DNA from: Nemertoderma westbladi
Lineage: Eukaryota; Xenacoelomorpha; Nemertodermatida; Nemertodermatidae
Reading direction: 5' to 3'
Assembly: GCA_032718475.1 (NCBI GenBank)
Contig: JAUCBJ010008034.1
Span: forward strand, 1 to 64,000
Length of the DNA stretch: 64,000 bases
The notes below the pieces were generated by a model, which was given only the letters and a program-made list of their open reading frames with translations, had not been told where the DNA came from and made no database searches. This document shows, one piece after another, positions 21,686-31,470 of the stretch; the stretch's first letter is position 1; each line of letters starts with the position of its first letter. Made by a program: the position numbers and the translations under genes.

Positions 21686-21941
21686 TTCATTCGGATCAAA
21701 ATATCCAAACAGATGCATCGAAAAATGGCTTGAGAAAGATTCCGCAAGGTGGCGTACTACTCGCAAACAATTTCAAGACCCAAGGAGGACCACATGCGGT
21801 CTATACTGTCTTTATTACTTAGTAAATCGAATTCACACAAACTATCCAATGAGTGCGTTTACAAATAATGTGGAAATAAATGAAATAATATTATATAAAT
21901 GGCTTGTTAATTATTATAAAATAAACCAACAAGCGTTGTAA
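21660..21941 (+). pseudogene. Adenovirus-type cysteine protease, C-terminal half only, 93 aa
   Basis: The protease cleaves capsid precursors during maturation. Here the acidic member of the catalytic triad is seen in FDSFG (D9), a glutamine of the oxyanion region in RKQFQ, and the nucleophile in TTCGLYCLYYL (C46). The N-terminal half with the catalytic histidine (normally in a G-x-HW-type motif) is absent. The frame opens right at the penton C-terminus, overlapping it by 26 bp in another phase, which is abnormal for two complete genes. The fragment therefore marks the right side of a deletion and should be inactive. Confidence 0.85.
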
Positions 21942-21972
21942 TTAATCATTTAACTTTTGTTTATCAGATAAA

Positions 21973-22569
21973 ATGGATAGTATTATTTTTGTTGATTTTC
22001 AATATTATAAGATAGACAATAAAGAGTATCCGGTAGTATTTAAAGAATTTGCTATATTCGATTCTAATTACACCAAAACTAATGTAAAGACGTTTTTAAT
22101 TAAAGGCCCGTCTAATATTAAGTTATCAGCTTTAGATGTAGCTCACGTAAACAATTTACGAGACATGACTTCTCATTTGCCCTGGGACTACGGGGACATT
22201 TCGCAAGATGACTTTAAAAAATATATGAAGAGACATTTAAAATATAAAAAAAATATATATGTATTTGGGTTGATGAAGCGGGCAATATTAAACACCCAAC
22301 TCGATGTTCTCGCGCCAAATTCGGTGGAGAAATTGGGAATATATAGGCAATATCACGATTATTTAACCCCCTGCCGCTTCCACGATCAATTTACTACAGT
22401 AGAAAATAAATGTGCGTTCCACTTAAACACAAAGGATAACTGTCTGCGGTATTGCTCAGCAAAACGCATTGGGGGGTATGAGATGCTACACTTTTTCATG
22501 AGAAAGCGTTTAACTGCAACTGATGATGATAAACAGAAAGAAATAACTGCGGTGGAAGATGTACTGTAG
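21973..22569 (+). CDS. Exonuclease-like protein of Polinton-associated family, 198 aa
   Basis: The start MDSIIFVDFQYYKIDNKEYP gives a hydrophobic strand ending in Asp, as in DEDD/RNase-H-like exonucleases. It is followed by VVFKEFAIF, FLIKGPSNI, VNNLRDMTSHLPWDYGDIS and, near the end, RFHDQFTTVENKCAF. I recognise the series (Asp strand; KE-x-A; PP or GP; W-x-x-G; C-x-x-H then CA) as a family frequent in invertebrate genomes and Polinton-like elements. A nuclease role is inference because the remaining metal-binding acids cannot be assigned with certainty. It starts 32 bp after the protease stop; the frame is intact. Confidence 0.55.
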   Translation: MDSIIFVDFQYYKIDNKEYPVVFKEFAIFDSNYTKTNVKTFLIKGPSNIKLSALDVAHVNNLRDMTSHLPWDYGDISQDDFKKYMKRHLKYKKNIYVFGLMKRAILNTQLDVLAPNSVEKLGIYRQYHDYLTPCRFHDQFTTVENKCAFHLNTKDNCLRYCSAKRIGGYEMLHFFMRKRLTATDDDKQKEITAVEDVL

Positions 22570-23619
22570 GTTTACTCTAAGCATGTAATGTGATGGGATA
22601 ATATAATTGTTTTAATGTCAATAAAAATAATAAAAACATTAAAATCTATTTTTTAATATCTCAGTTTGACTGAAGGTGTAGGGCTTAAGTTTACACACAC
22701 ACACACACAAACACCCCACACCTACCGGTAGCCGGCGGTTGTATCAGAGTTTAACTACCAGTAGCTAGCTGATTTTACTACATATACCAACAACGCTAAA
22801 CTGTAGAACGGCAGAATGGCCCCGACAGCAACCACAGAGCTTTAGCGTTACCGGTACCGTACTTACTAATAATAAAATTAAATTAAGTCGACATGGGGGT
22901 TCGTGAATGCAGCATTAGAGGAGGCCCCCCTAACAATAGGCCTACTGGTACCGGCACCGTAGCACTCTTGTACCTGTATACTTGGATAGCACAAGAGCAT
23001 GCTGGTTTCTTTGATTTAAGGATTAGGCTATTACACTTGAATGCTTCCAATTTTCTGTTTACAACTTTAAATGGTCTAATCTACATTACTGCGTGCTACT
23101 GTTGCATAGGTAAGCCTATACAGCTATAGTTAACTTTATGCGGCCCCCTTTTCGAATGTTGACCCAATATGCTTTACGGTTAACCTTTAGAACACACGGA
23201 TAGGCACACATTCATTCGTTAGACATATAGGCCTAATGACAACGGTACTCCTCAACTGACAGCCCTCCACCACATTGATACAATAGGTATGGTTAGGCGT
23301 CGGTAGTGCTATAGGCCCTATAAAATCCCCTCGCACTCTGTTACTCTAGCTGATACAATAGGTGTGGTTTGAGGTATAACTATATAAAATCCACCACATT
23401 TTCTGGTTACTAACATTCACTCTATGTTAACGATCCTATATAAAACATAGTTAGTTAGTTTATTTTATTTATTTATGCGTCCGCTTTTTAAGTTAAATTA
23501 CATATAATATAGACATACACAGACCAGTAACATTTAGGTCTACTTTACAGCTTTATAAATGCAGAAATGAGTATGAGTGTACGGGTGTACAGGTGTACTA
23601 GTTAGATAGCAGTATCCAT
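22570..23619. other. Convergence zone between plus- and minus-strand Polinton genes, no gene
   Basis: About 1 kb without a supportable gene. It contains a CA repeat (22,692-22,720), ACCGGTACCGT-type palindromic scraps, and two approximate repeats around ATACAATAGGTATGG/ATACAATAGGTGTGG (23,280 and 23,352). A 78-codon frame at 22,893 has no domain. It probably holds the 3' ends of both transcription units. Confidence 0.55.
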
Positions 23620-24021
23620 CTATGAAAAATGTTGATGATTAGGCCTATTATTATTACAGGTAGGTGTTGCTAGTTTAATTTCTTTCCAAATAGTCTCTAT
23701 CGGTTCTGGTATAGTTGCAGCGGTCTCTGTTTCCCAATTCTCTTGTAGTGGTATTAATTCGTTTTGATTACCGGTAACTTCTTCTTCTTCTTCCGTTCCT
23801 GGATTTATTCTTATGTTCAAAGTAAAGTTTTTTGTTGTTTCTAACTTTGTAACACCGTGTTCGTGATTGATGATATTGGTAAATCCGATTTCAAATTTTT
23901 TATTAATGTATCTGATTTCCAAATCAGATACGTTTGAGGATGACACAAAAGTATCCTCACTCTCAAAATCGAACTTTATGCTGCTTTTCAACGACTGGTT
24001 GTTGATATAGGCGAAAGTCAT
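23620..24021 (-). CDS. Small acidic Polinton protein of unknown function, 133 aa
   Basis: Not recognised. The N-terminal 90 residues read as beta-rich (DLEIRYINKKFEIGF; FTLNIRINPG). The rest is acidic and low-complexity (GTEEEEEVTG; ENWETETAATIPEPIETIW). A TATATATATAAACT element lies about 25-30 bp upstream of the ATG on the same strand, which supports expression. It is the last gene of the minus-strand set. No signal peptide or transmembrane helix is seen. Confidence 0.5.
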   Translation of the reverse strand: MTFAYINNQSLKSSIKFDFESEDTFVSSSNVSDLEIRYINKKFEIGFTNIINHEHGVTKLETTKNFTLNIRINPGTEEEEEVTGNQNELIPLQENWETETAATIPEPIETIWKEIKLATPTCNNNRPNHQHFS

Positions 24022-24037
24022 CTTCTTGCTGTCTCAG

Positions 24038-24054
24038 GTTAGTTTATATATATA
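24038..24054 (-). promoter_or_regulatory. TATA-like element upstream of the 133-aa gene
   Basis: The minus strand reads ACTATATATATAAACT about 25-30 bp before the ATG at 24,021. Spacing suits a core promoter with a short leader. Position is the only support. Confidence 0.45.
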
Positions 24055-24713
24055 GTCTAAGGGTAACAGACAGGGTGGATACAGTATACCGGTATTTTTA
24101 TTTTGTTTCTTATTTTGGTTAACAAAATTATAGGTCATTGTTTGAAAATTGAGTTTATATATATTTTTGTAGTGGGTCGCAGATGTTTACATTACAAAAT
24201 TCACATAGTTAACAAAATGTAGAACATAAACCTTTCCCATGCGGATTAGCGATATATGCTCTGTTCATTGTTCTATTCTGAATGTAGGGAGATGCATAGC
24301 GGATGTTTTAATAATAATATGTGCCTGTATACAGACTGGTAACAGATAGGATGGCGTCGTCTTTGACTATGAATACCAGCACATACCCCTAATTTTTTTC
24401 TCACTGAGCTTAGCGTTGCCTGCTGTACACACGCACACTCATAAGTAACAGATGCGCTATCGTAGCTCACCCGTGAGCAACAATGCTTAGTTAGCTAGCT
24501 AGCTAGCTACGGCTGCTGAGTATACTATGCCTACTTGAGTGTTACAGGCAATCGCTCTACTGAAGTTAGTTAGTTAATTTCCCATCAAACTAGTTGTTGA
24601 TTTAAGAAAAAATATTCATAAATTTCTTCTCCCTCCAATTTAATATATATATATATATTTTACAGTAAAAATCTCCACCACCAAAACAGCAACAACAATA
24701 AATTTCACTCACA
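24055..24713. other. Polinton intergenic spacer
   Basis: No gene supported. Contains TTAGTTAGCTAGCTAGC (near 24,488) and a TATATATATATATTTT run (near 24,645). Confidence 0.5.
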
Positions 24714-25271
24714 CTAATTATATTTTACATCAAAAACCCCCACACCAAACAATAATAAATTATTAACCAGTTTGATGAATATAGGATAATATATATGAAA
24801 TTTAAACGGGGAACACATTAATGTACATTTACCAGTGGAGAAACAGCAAACAACAACAATATTATTTATTCTGACTTTACAGTTATTGAATATTTCAGGG
24901 TCGTATGAAATTTCTAGTTTAACATTCTCAAATATAACATAAAACCCGATATTGTTTATAAGTAACCTATAAATTACAGTATCGATACTAAAAATATAAG
25001 TACACAAATTGATTGATTTAAAAATCAAATTAATGTTTGTTTTTTCTAATATATGTTTTTTCACTTTATTAAAATTATATTTTCTACCGAGAATTGTTAT
25101 TCGTCCATTTGTAAACATTAATATAGTTGCACCAAATACCTTATATATAAACTGATTAGGTTTGAGTACAATTTTACCATTCAATTTATTTTTTAATTCT
25201 TTTAAATTAAGTCCATAAATAATCTGCTTACAATTTATATTTTTATTTACTATTTGATAATTCATCATCAT
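24714..25271 (-). CDS. TATA-binding-protein-like protein, 185 aa
   Basis: Two tandem ~85-residue repeats resemble the TBP saddle. Repeat 2 is the clearer: SYDPEIF (residues 122-128; cellular TBP has SYEPELF), then NNIVVVCCFSTGKCTL, matching the strand-turn-strand with S/T-G-K. YYPIF follows, like the IYPIL of the last TBP helix. Repeat 1 has KPNQFIYKVF (cf. NPxRF), ATILMFTNGRITILG (cf. ALIFSSGKMVCTG). Length equals the conserved TBP core (~180 aa). The start was set at the first of three in-frame ATGs (25,271, 25,268, 25,265), overlapping the PolB 3' end by ~29 bp in another frame. Likely role: binding promoter DNA to direct element transcription. Sequence identity is low, so the fold needs testing. 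Confidence 0.6.
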   Translation of the reverse strand: MMMNYQIVNKNINCKQIIYGLNLKELKNKLNGKIVLKPNQFIYKVFGATILMFTNGRITILGRKYNFNKVKKHILEKTNINLIFKSINLCTYIFSIDTVIYRLLINNIGFYVIFENVKLEISYDPEIFNNCKVRINNIVVVCCFSTGKCTLMCSPFKFHIYYPIFIKLVNNLLLFGVGVFDVKYN

Positions 25272-26417
25272 CAACACCGTCGTCTTTTGGTTCTTCATAA
25301 ATTGGTATATTTGATATTTTTATAGGTTTTTTGAGGTTTGTTTTATAGTGCCCCCAAGGAAGCGATTGATTTTTATTAAGCCAATAAAGTTTATCATCAA
25401 AGCTACTGAGTGCAAATTTATTTTGCTTTAAGGTATAAATACGATGTAATTTAGATTGAAATCTGTGTATGTTTTTTTTTATTTCTTCATTTGAGTTATA
25501 TGCTTTTAAATATTCTTCATGTGTAATATTCGTTTCCACAACAGCTCTTGTAATACCTTTTGCTCTACGAATATTTTTATTATTCCATTCCAAAATTGAA
25601 TATAATTTTGGTCTTAAAAATACTGCTTGTTTAATTTCACGTGAGGCTAGTTCGTCTTTACAGTAATAGAGTCTGGATTTATTTTTATCACTGTAGAGGG
25701 GGTGATCCTTAGGGTAATTGGAAGTATCTAAAATATTATTTTTAATTAATGCTTTTAAAAAATTATTCTGCGATGTATTATAATAACAACCTATCAATGA
25801 GTCAGTATCTGATGCGGCAATTTCAATACGACAGTTTAATTCTTTCTCAATAGGTAGCAATTTATTGTAATACAGCTCATACATATCCAATTTAGCCAAG
25901 TCCAACACAGCGCTACCAATAAATATAGGCTTATCGAGAGTTACAGAGTCTTTCACTAATAAATGTCCCGATAATGTATTATTGTATATTATAAATTGTT
26001 CATGATTAATACGATTTACCAATTGATCGCATTTATCGTTGCTATTTGCGATACGAAAGTTACATCGATCTCTTATCTTTTCTATTGATTTGCCAAACAG
26101 TGAATTATTGAGCAATTTCGCGACAGCAGTTTCAATGTAACTTTTTGCTAGGCGCCTTTGATTAATATTAAAATCTATGTAATTTTTAAATACAAATTCT
26201 TGTTGAAAAGAATATAATCTATGTAGTTTAGTAACAATTAATCCATGTTTTATATAAAATTTTAACAGTTTCAAATGTAAATGATAAAACTCTTTATCAA
26301 ATTGCGTCAGCAAGAGTTGTGGTATAGACATCCTATATTTACGGGAGGTACCTCTTTGTATCGATAAATTATTAAATTGTTCCCGCATATAAGGCGAAAG
26401 CATTGTTTCATTTATAC

Positions 26418-26421
26418 TTAA
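26418..26421. repeat. TTAA target duplication, left, nested element 2
   Basis: Precedes the terminal CCCTTTCGGTACC. The partner TTAA is at 27,232-27,235. Confidence 0.85.
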
Positions 26422-27231
26422 CCCTTTCGGTACCTAACTGGAAATTATTCAAACCCCCAAGTGCCCAACTATAATTCATGAATTTCTGAAGTCTGTCAGT
26501 ATTTCTGTCAGTTTGTCTGTCAAGACTTTAGAAAAAATAAAATCTACTAACATTCTCGATATGGGGGTTTTCCTTGTCAAGGATTTCATTTCCGCTGTCA
26601 GTTTTCACTTTTGACCCTATCCAGACTGTCTGTTGGTCTGTCTGTCTGTCGACTGTCAGTCTGTCCGTAGAAAATATAAGGAATCACATTAGCTAATTAA
26701 AATTCTCTCTATGGGGGTTTTCCTGGTCAAGGATTTCATTTCCGCTGACAGTTTTCACTTTTGACCCTATCCAGACTGTCTGTCGGTCTGTCTGTCGGTC
26801 TGTCTGTCCGTCAAAAATATAAGGAATCACATTAGCTAATTAAAATTCGCTCTATGGGGGTTTTCCTGGTCAAGGATTTCATTTCCGCTGTCAGTTTTCA
26901 CTTTTGACCCTATCCAGACTGTCTGTAGGTTAGTCTGTTTAGGCTTTTTTGTTTAGGCTGTTTAGTCAGTTTAGGCCTACCTTACCGCAGTACTGCCTTA
27001 TTCTGTTATTGCTAAAGTCTGGCAGTCTGTAAGCAGGTGTGCAGTAGGCCTACCGGTAGTTAAATTACAGTAGATACAAGCTGAGATGCTTCGCTAAACA
27101 TATAGAAGCATGTACTTAATAGTCCAGCAACATTTTCCCTTCTTAGAAATCAAATAAATGTCATGGAACAGACGTGTGTGTCATGGCGCAATACCCATGG
27201 AACAGACGTATGTGCCATGGTACCGAAAGGG
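26422..27231. mobile_element. Non-autonomous TTAA transposon (nested element 2), 810 bp
   Basis: Perfect 13-bp terminal inverted repeats CCCTTTCGGTACC are flanked by TTAA; CCCTTT starts are typical of piggyBac-like termini. The interior is non-coding and holds three tandem units of ~145-150 bp, starting at TATGGGGGTTTTCC (26,560, 26,710, 26,853). Each contains TTTCATTTCCGCTG, a GACCCTATCCAGACTGTCTG block and GTCTGTCTGTC-type microsatellite. Near the right end a short direct repeat of CCATGGAACAGACGT is also seen. It differs in terminal sequence from nested element 1, so two families are involved. Confidence 0.88.
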
Positions 27232-30139
27232 TTAAATGCTCAGGGGCTAACGGTAATTGTAATGTTTGATCGTGAATAGCCTTGGGATAATTTAAATCAC
27301 ATATTAAAAAATATCCAGTAGATCCATCAATGTCTAAATCTACCAAGTACTCGATTAGTTTTTCTGGAATTGCATTCTCTAAATGTTTAATACTTACTTC
27401 TTTGAATTGCGAGGTGGGTAGTTTTTTACTTAAATTCCCAGAAAATAGAGAGTTGAAATCAATATTAAAAATATGGCATTCTTCCTTAGTATCATATGTA
27501 TCATATGTAGAATCATATGTACTTGTTCCAGGTATATTTGATTCTATATAATGCTTTCGACAAAATGAAACACCACCCCTAATTGATTTTTCAAAATCTC
27601 TATATGTTTGATAATCCTTTATTAATTCTATTTTACATTTATTATATTTTAGCGCGCAATCATAGGTAAGTGACGCAATACTACAGTAAAAAACCACTTC
27701 TAAATCGTAATTTTGTTTACAAACATTCCTAAAATTCTCAAATATATCAGCAAGCAAACAAACATCGAGTTTTAAATAGGCTAAAAGATAATCTTTGAGA
27801 TTCACACAGTCGAATTCTACCCATGATAATCCAGCAAACCTATAATCTTCAATTGTGCATGTTTTTTGTGTTAAGTTACTAAAAAAATTATTTATAGATG
27901 GCAAACCAGTATCATTAAATTTATTAATATCTGTCAAGTACTCGTATGGAAATACTCCTTTCCGTTTAATTGTTGAGTTATTCAAGTTTGGATAAAAATA
28001 TTTCATTTCTTGTAGAGTAGTAGGTAAAATTGAGCTTATATCATGACTCGCTATATCCTTTGTTGAACACTCAACTAAATTACTTAGGGAAAAGCTTAAA
28101 AATTGATATGTGTCTAAGAAACGTAACTCAATTTTTTTTAGAAGTGTTTTTAATTGGGATAAACGCACTCAGTGAAATATATCGTTCTGTATTTCTCGGT
28201 ATAACCTTTATATCCCAATCAGTGTATTTCTTATCTCTAAATCCGGTTTGTAATATACAATGTATATCATAATTACTGGAATTGTGTCCACAAAGTACAT
28301 ACAGGTATCGTTTCAATGATAAACTTCGGTTACAACTATTACAGGCTGTGCAATATATTTACCTGTAATATGTGAATGATGTCTGTTTTTCCCTACATTA
28401 TTATTTAAAGTAACATTACAATAGAAACAAAATTTTGCCTGTTCAAAATTTACAAAATCAATATTAGTAAATGACATAGTTTTATGAGTGTATATGTCTG
28501 ACCAACAACATAATTCAGTTAAATCAAAATATAATGAATCTAAGAAATCTTGAATACAATTATTATTATTATTTGACTTTACGAATGTTTTCAAATGACA
28601 TTTTGGGGGGTTAATTAATTCAGTATTGGGAACAATTAAATAACTCGCAGCACACGGTATATGCTCCTGTATAAATTGATTATTAACTGAAGGTTGTAAG
28701 ATACATTCTATATCAAAGTAGGTGACAAACAATGGGGATAAGGTTCTATCTAAATTTGTCAAACTAATGTGTGTTCTTTTTTTATTAGGTAGTGTCTCTC
28801 GTTGACTTCTTCCTTGGTAGCATGCAAGACGGTGTCGTTGGAGAACTTCCGATTGAAAAAAATGAGCCAAACACCTTTCACAATATTTCCTATTCCCGAT
28901 ATGAAGAGCTCTCGTATTCAGCAATCGATTCAAGTTAGTTATGCAAACATAATGATTCAGTTTAGGTACATTGTTATTTTTTACTACAAGTAATATATTT
29001 AATAACTCTTTATCGGGTGTAATTTTACTAAACGGTGGTTGTCTTAATATAGATACGGGGGCGCGTTTGTTGTGGTTATTCCAACATAGTAAATTAATTA
29101 TATATTTTGAATTTTGTTTTTCAAAAAGTTTAATAGCTAACTGCCACTCTGTTGGATAATCTTTGTTCCCGTTGTCAAAAATGAAATGACTCATATAATT
29201 TTTGTACGATGAAGTACGGTTTTTGTTGTTTTTCACTTTGCTACTAAATTTTGCAGATATAATTGCCCATTTGAAACAGTCATTATCAACCGATTGTATA
29301 TTTATAACACACTGTTTACCTGATAGAGCCTTAGGTAATTCCATATATCCATGCCCCTTATATAGTAACGACCTACACTTAGATTCAGCTAATTTAATTT
29401 AAACCCTTAATAAAGATTTAATACGCCATCCCGAACCACGTGTGTTAAAGATGGCTATTTTTTGTAATATATTTTCCACAACATACTCAAACCATGTGTC
29501 AAAACTTTGCGGCGAATCTACAGTATTAATAGCACCACCGGAAGAATTAAAATAAAAGGTTTCCAATTGCTCGCCTTCTGAAAAATGTGATCTGTACATT
29601 AATACATTTAGACCTAACCACAGTCTAAGAACATTCATTTCTTTCAATCTATCTAATATTAACTGAAGAATATTACCTCGAATTTGTGCTAATGCTGTTT
29701 CTACATCGGGATAATCTCTAGAAGTTGAGAGGTCGTGGACATAAATTTCAAGACGATTATCGTGAGCTTCTTGTTCCCGCGTAAAAATTGTTGCGCATGT
29801 ACCAAGAGCCACCCTTAAGTTTTTTCTGGATATTATATTTTTATGTTGCGGAAATTTACGCTTTCTTGTGTAGTAACATTTCAAGTGACAGTCGTGTCGT
29901 ATATAATTCTCATATGTATACTCTTTATTACAGGTAGAACAAGTCAATTGATAGGTACGGAACTCCATTTCTTTACAACCAGTAGTCGATTCATGTCGTT
30001 TACAAATTTCGCTGCATGAAGTCACAACATGACACTTAAAACAAGAATAACTTTCAAAATGTGACCGTAGGTGGCGTAAGTAATTATGTCTAGTTACATT
30101 CATATGACAGAATGAACAACATATTGTTATTTTATCCAT

Positions 30140-30332
30140 GTTGAAGTTTGTTTAGATAAATAATAATAATAATAATAAAATATGTCCAAAGATTAAAATG
30201 AAATGAAATGAAATGTTATTGACTATATCTAAACATTTATATGCTAGTGAGGGAAATAATTTTAAACCAATCACCAATCACCAATCGCTTATGACTATTG
30301 GAAACCACAAAGAGTTTAACTTATGATCAGGT
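30140..30332. other. Spacer upstream of PolB
   Basis: An AATAATAATAAT run and repeated ATGAAATGAAATGAAATG lie just upstream of the PolB start on its strand. Non-coding. Confidence 0.5.
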
Positions 30333-31397
30333 TTACATATTAGGATAATAATCAGGTTTCCATGGAGAATTAGTAACAGGCTCTATTAGAACTGGGTTAC
30401 TGACAACTTTCTGTTTCTTTGCAGGTGATGTGTTGGTAAATTTACTCGATGATCTTGGCTTCCGAGGTAATATTTCAGGAAAGACCTGTTGCGGTTGAGA
30501 GCAACTCTCTTCAACATCCGGATTAGGTGATGGGATCTCTACGAAAGCTTTAGGTTTATCCAAAAGGACAAAACCGTCTCCATGGGCTTCAATAAGAGAA
30601 ACGCCATCCATCGATTCTTTGAGAAAACTAATATGGGCTTTATCATTCAAGTAATGCAACTCGATAGAATTTCCGCCGGCCCCTACTTCAGTAGAATTAT
30701 CGGTGTTGGTGATAATAATTTTTTTATTATTGGTTTTAATCATTTTGAGACGGTCTGATAATTGAATGATATTTTTATCAAAAAGATTCTTGTCTGTTTC
30801 ATCGACTTGGTTGTCCCACTCTCGCAACAAAACAGTTAGTTCCTGTTTTGACAAATTGAAACCTGTATAATAGTTAAAACCAACACTATCAGCGTATCTG
30901 AGGCTGATTTTCCATAAGCCAACATAGTTGGTTCCTTTAAAAGCTGTTACAAATCCAATAAACTCTGGATTTGATAATTCAATGTAGAATTGATCGCTAA
31001 TAATCTCTAGCGGTGGAGAGAGAAATTGCAATAATTTCCCTCTGTATTGAATTAGAACTTCAGTAAAAGCTTTGTTGAGAACTTTACATTTGCCTTGTTT
31101 CTGAACGTAAACATCACCCGATGTGGGGTTGATGGAAATATTCAAATTTCCCCGCGCAAAACGAAGAGTGGGATATATCCTACCTGGTATAATTGCTGGT
31201 CTGGATTGATGTTGGTTGTTGTTGGTTGTTTCTAGAATGTCTAACAAATAGCGGGTATCTTGATGGGAAAAACAAATTGATTCGTTGTCCTCCTGAGATT
31301 CCACAATAAAATACTTGCTGTGAACGACGGTACAAGTATATTTATTGTAAGTAAATTTCCAGCTATTTGTTGCTCCGGTTTTTTGCATTAAGGCCAT
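30333..31397 (-). CDS. Polinton DNA-binding-like protein, possibly PC4-related, 354 aa
   Basis: The frame is intact and is the gene nearest the right TIR. Residues ~140-195 (FVTAFKGTNYVGLWKISLRY, then YTGFNLSKQELTVLLREW) resemble the strand-strand-strand-helix order of PC4-type single-stranded-DNA-binding cofactors. An N-terminal stretch (YTCTVVHSKYFIVESQ, then ICFSHQDTRYLLDIL) has a similar rhythm, suggesting a duplicated domain. The C-terminal ~80 residues are disordered, with a basic SPAKKQK possible nuclear-localisation signal, and end in SPWKPDYYPNM. It is adjacent to PolB, same strand. Replication or transcription support is a reasonable guess; the family assignment is weak. Confidence 0.55.
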   Translation of the reverse strand: MALMQKTGATNSWKFTYNKYTCTVVHSKYFIVESQEDNESICFSHQDTRYLLDILETTNNNQHQSRPAIIPGRIYPTLRFARGNLNISINPTSGDVYVQKQGKCKVLNKAFTEVLIQYRGKLLQFLSPPLEIISDQFYIELSNPEFIGFVTAFKGTNYVGLWKISLRYADSVGFNYYTGFNLSKQELTVLLREWDNQVDETDKNLFDKNIIQLSDRLKMIKTNNKKIIITNTDNSTEVGAGGNSIELHYLNDKAHISFLKESMDGVSLIEAHGDGFVLLDKPKAFVEIPSPNPDVEESCSQPQQVFPEILPRKPRSSSKFTNTSPAKKQKVVSNPVLIEPVTNSPWKPDYYPNM

Positions 31398-31470
31398 AAT
31401 AATAATAAATACGAAAAATATTACAAGTGATAAATTTTAAACCGTATCGCTGTAATAAATTGACACCATA

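Larger units (their letters stand above)
25243..30139 (-). pseudogene. Protein-primed DNA polymerase B (Polinton PolB), multiply broken
   Basis: The replicative polymerase, with proofreading exonuclease. N-terminus (from 30,139): C2H2-like Cys/His pairs and a domain ending FNTRGSGW. Then ELPKALSGK, CFKWAI, a Cys/His finger, ExoI YFDIE (near 28,714), ExoII HNSSNYD (near 28,280), ExoIII FLDTYQF, Pol A DFNSLF (near 27,450), Pol B KLLNNSLFGK (near 26,100) and Pol C SDTDSL (near 25,805). The lesions are: an in-frame TAA at 29,399-29,401; a frameshift near 28,313-28,318; a second near 28,132-28,140 at an A8 run; and the 810-bp TTAA element at 26,422-27,231 between Pol A and Pol B. Flanking codons at the TTAA site remain in phase. 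Without the insert it would be ~1,360 codons. Confidence 0.9.

Noticed and set aside
22893-23129. 78-codon ORF in the Polinton convergence zone
   Set aside because: No domain; it starts in low-complexity ACCGGT-rich sequence.
24273-24470. 65-codon minus-strand ORF in the Polinton spacer
   Set aside because: No domain or promoter-like spacing; chance frame.
26422-27231. Insert as an intron of PolB
   Set aside because: No GT-AG at the edges. Perfect 13-bp inverted ends flanked by TTAA identify a transposon.
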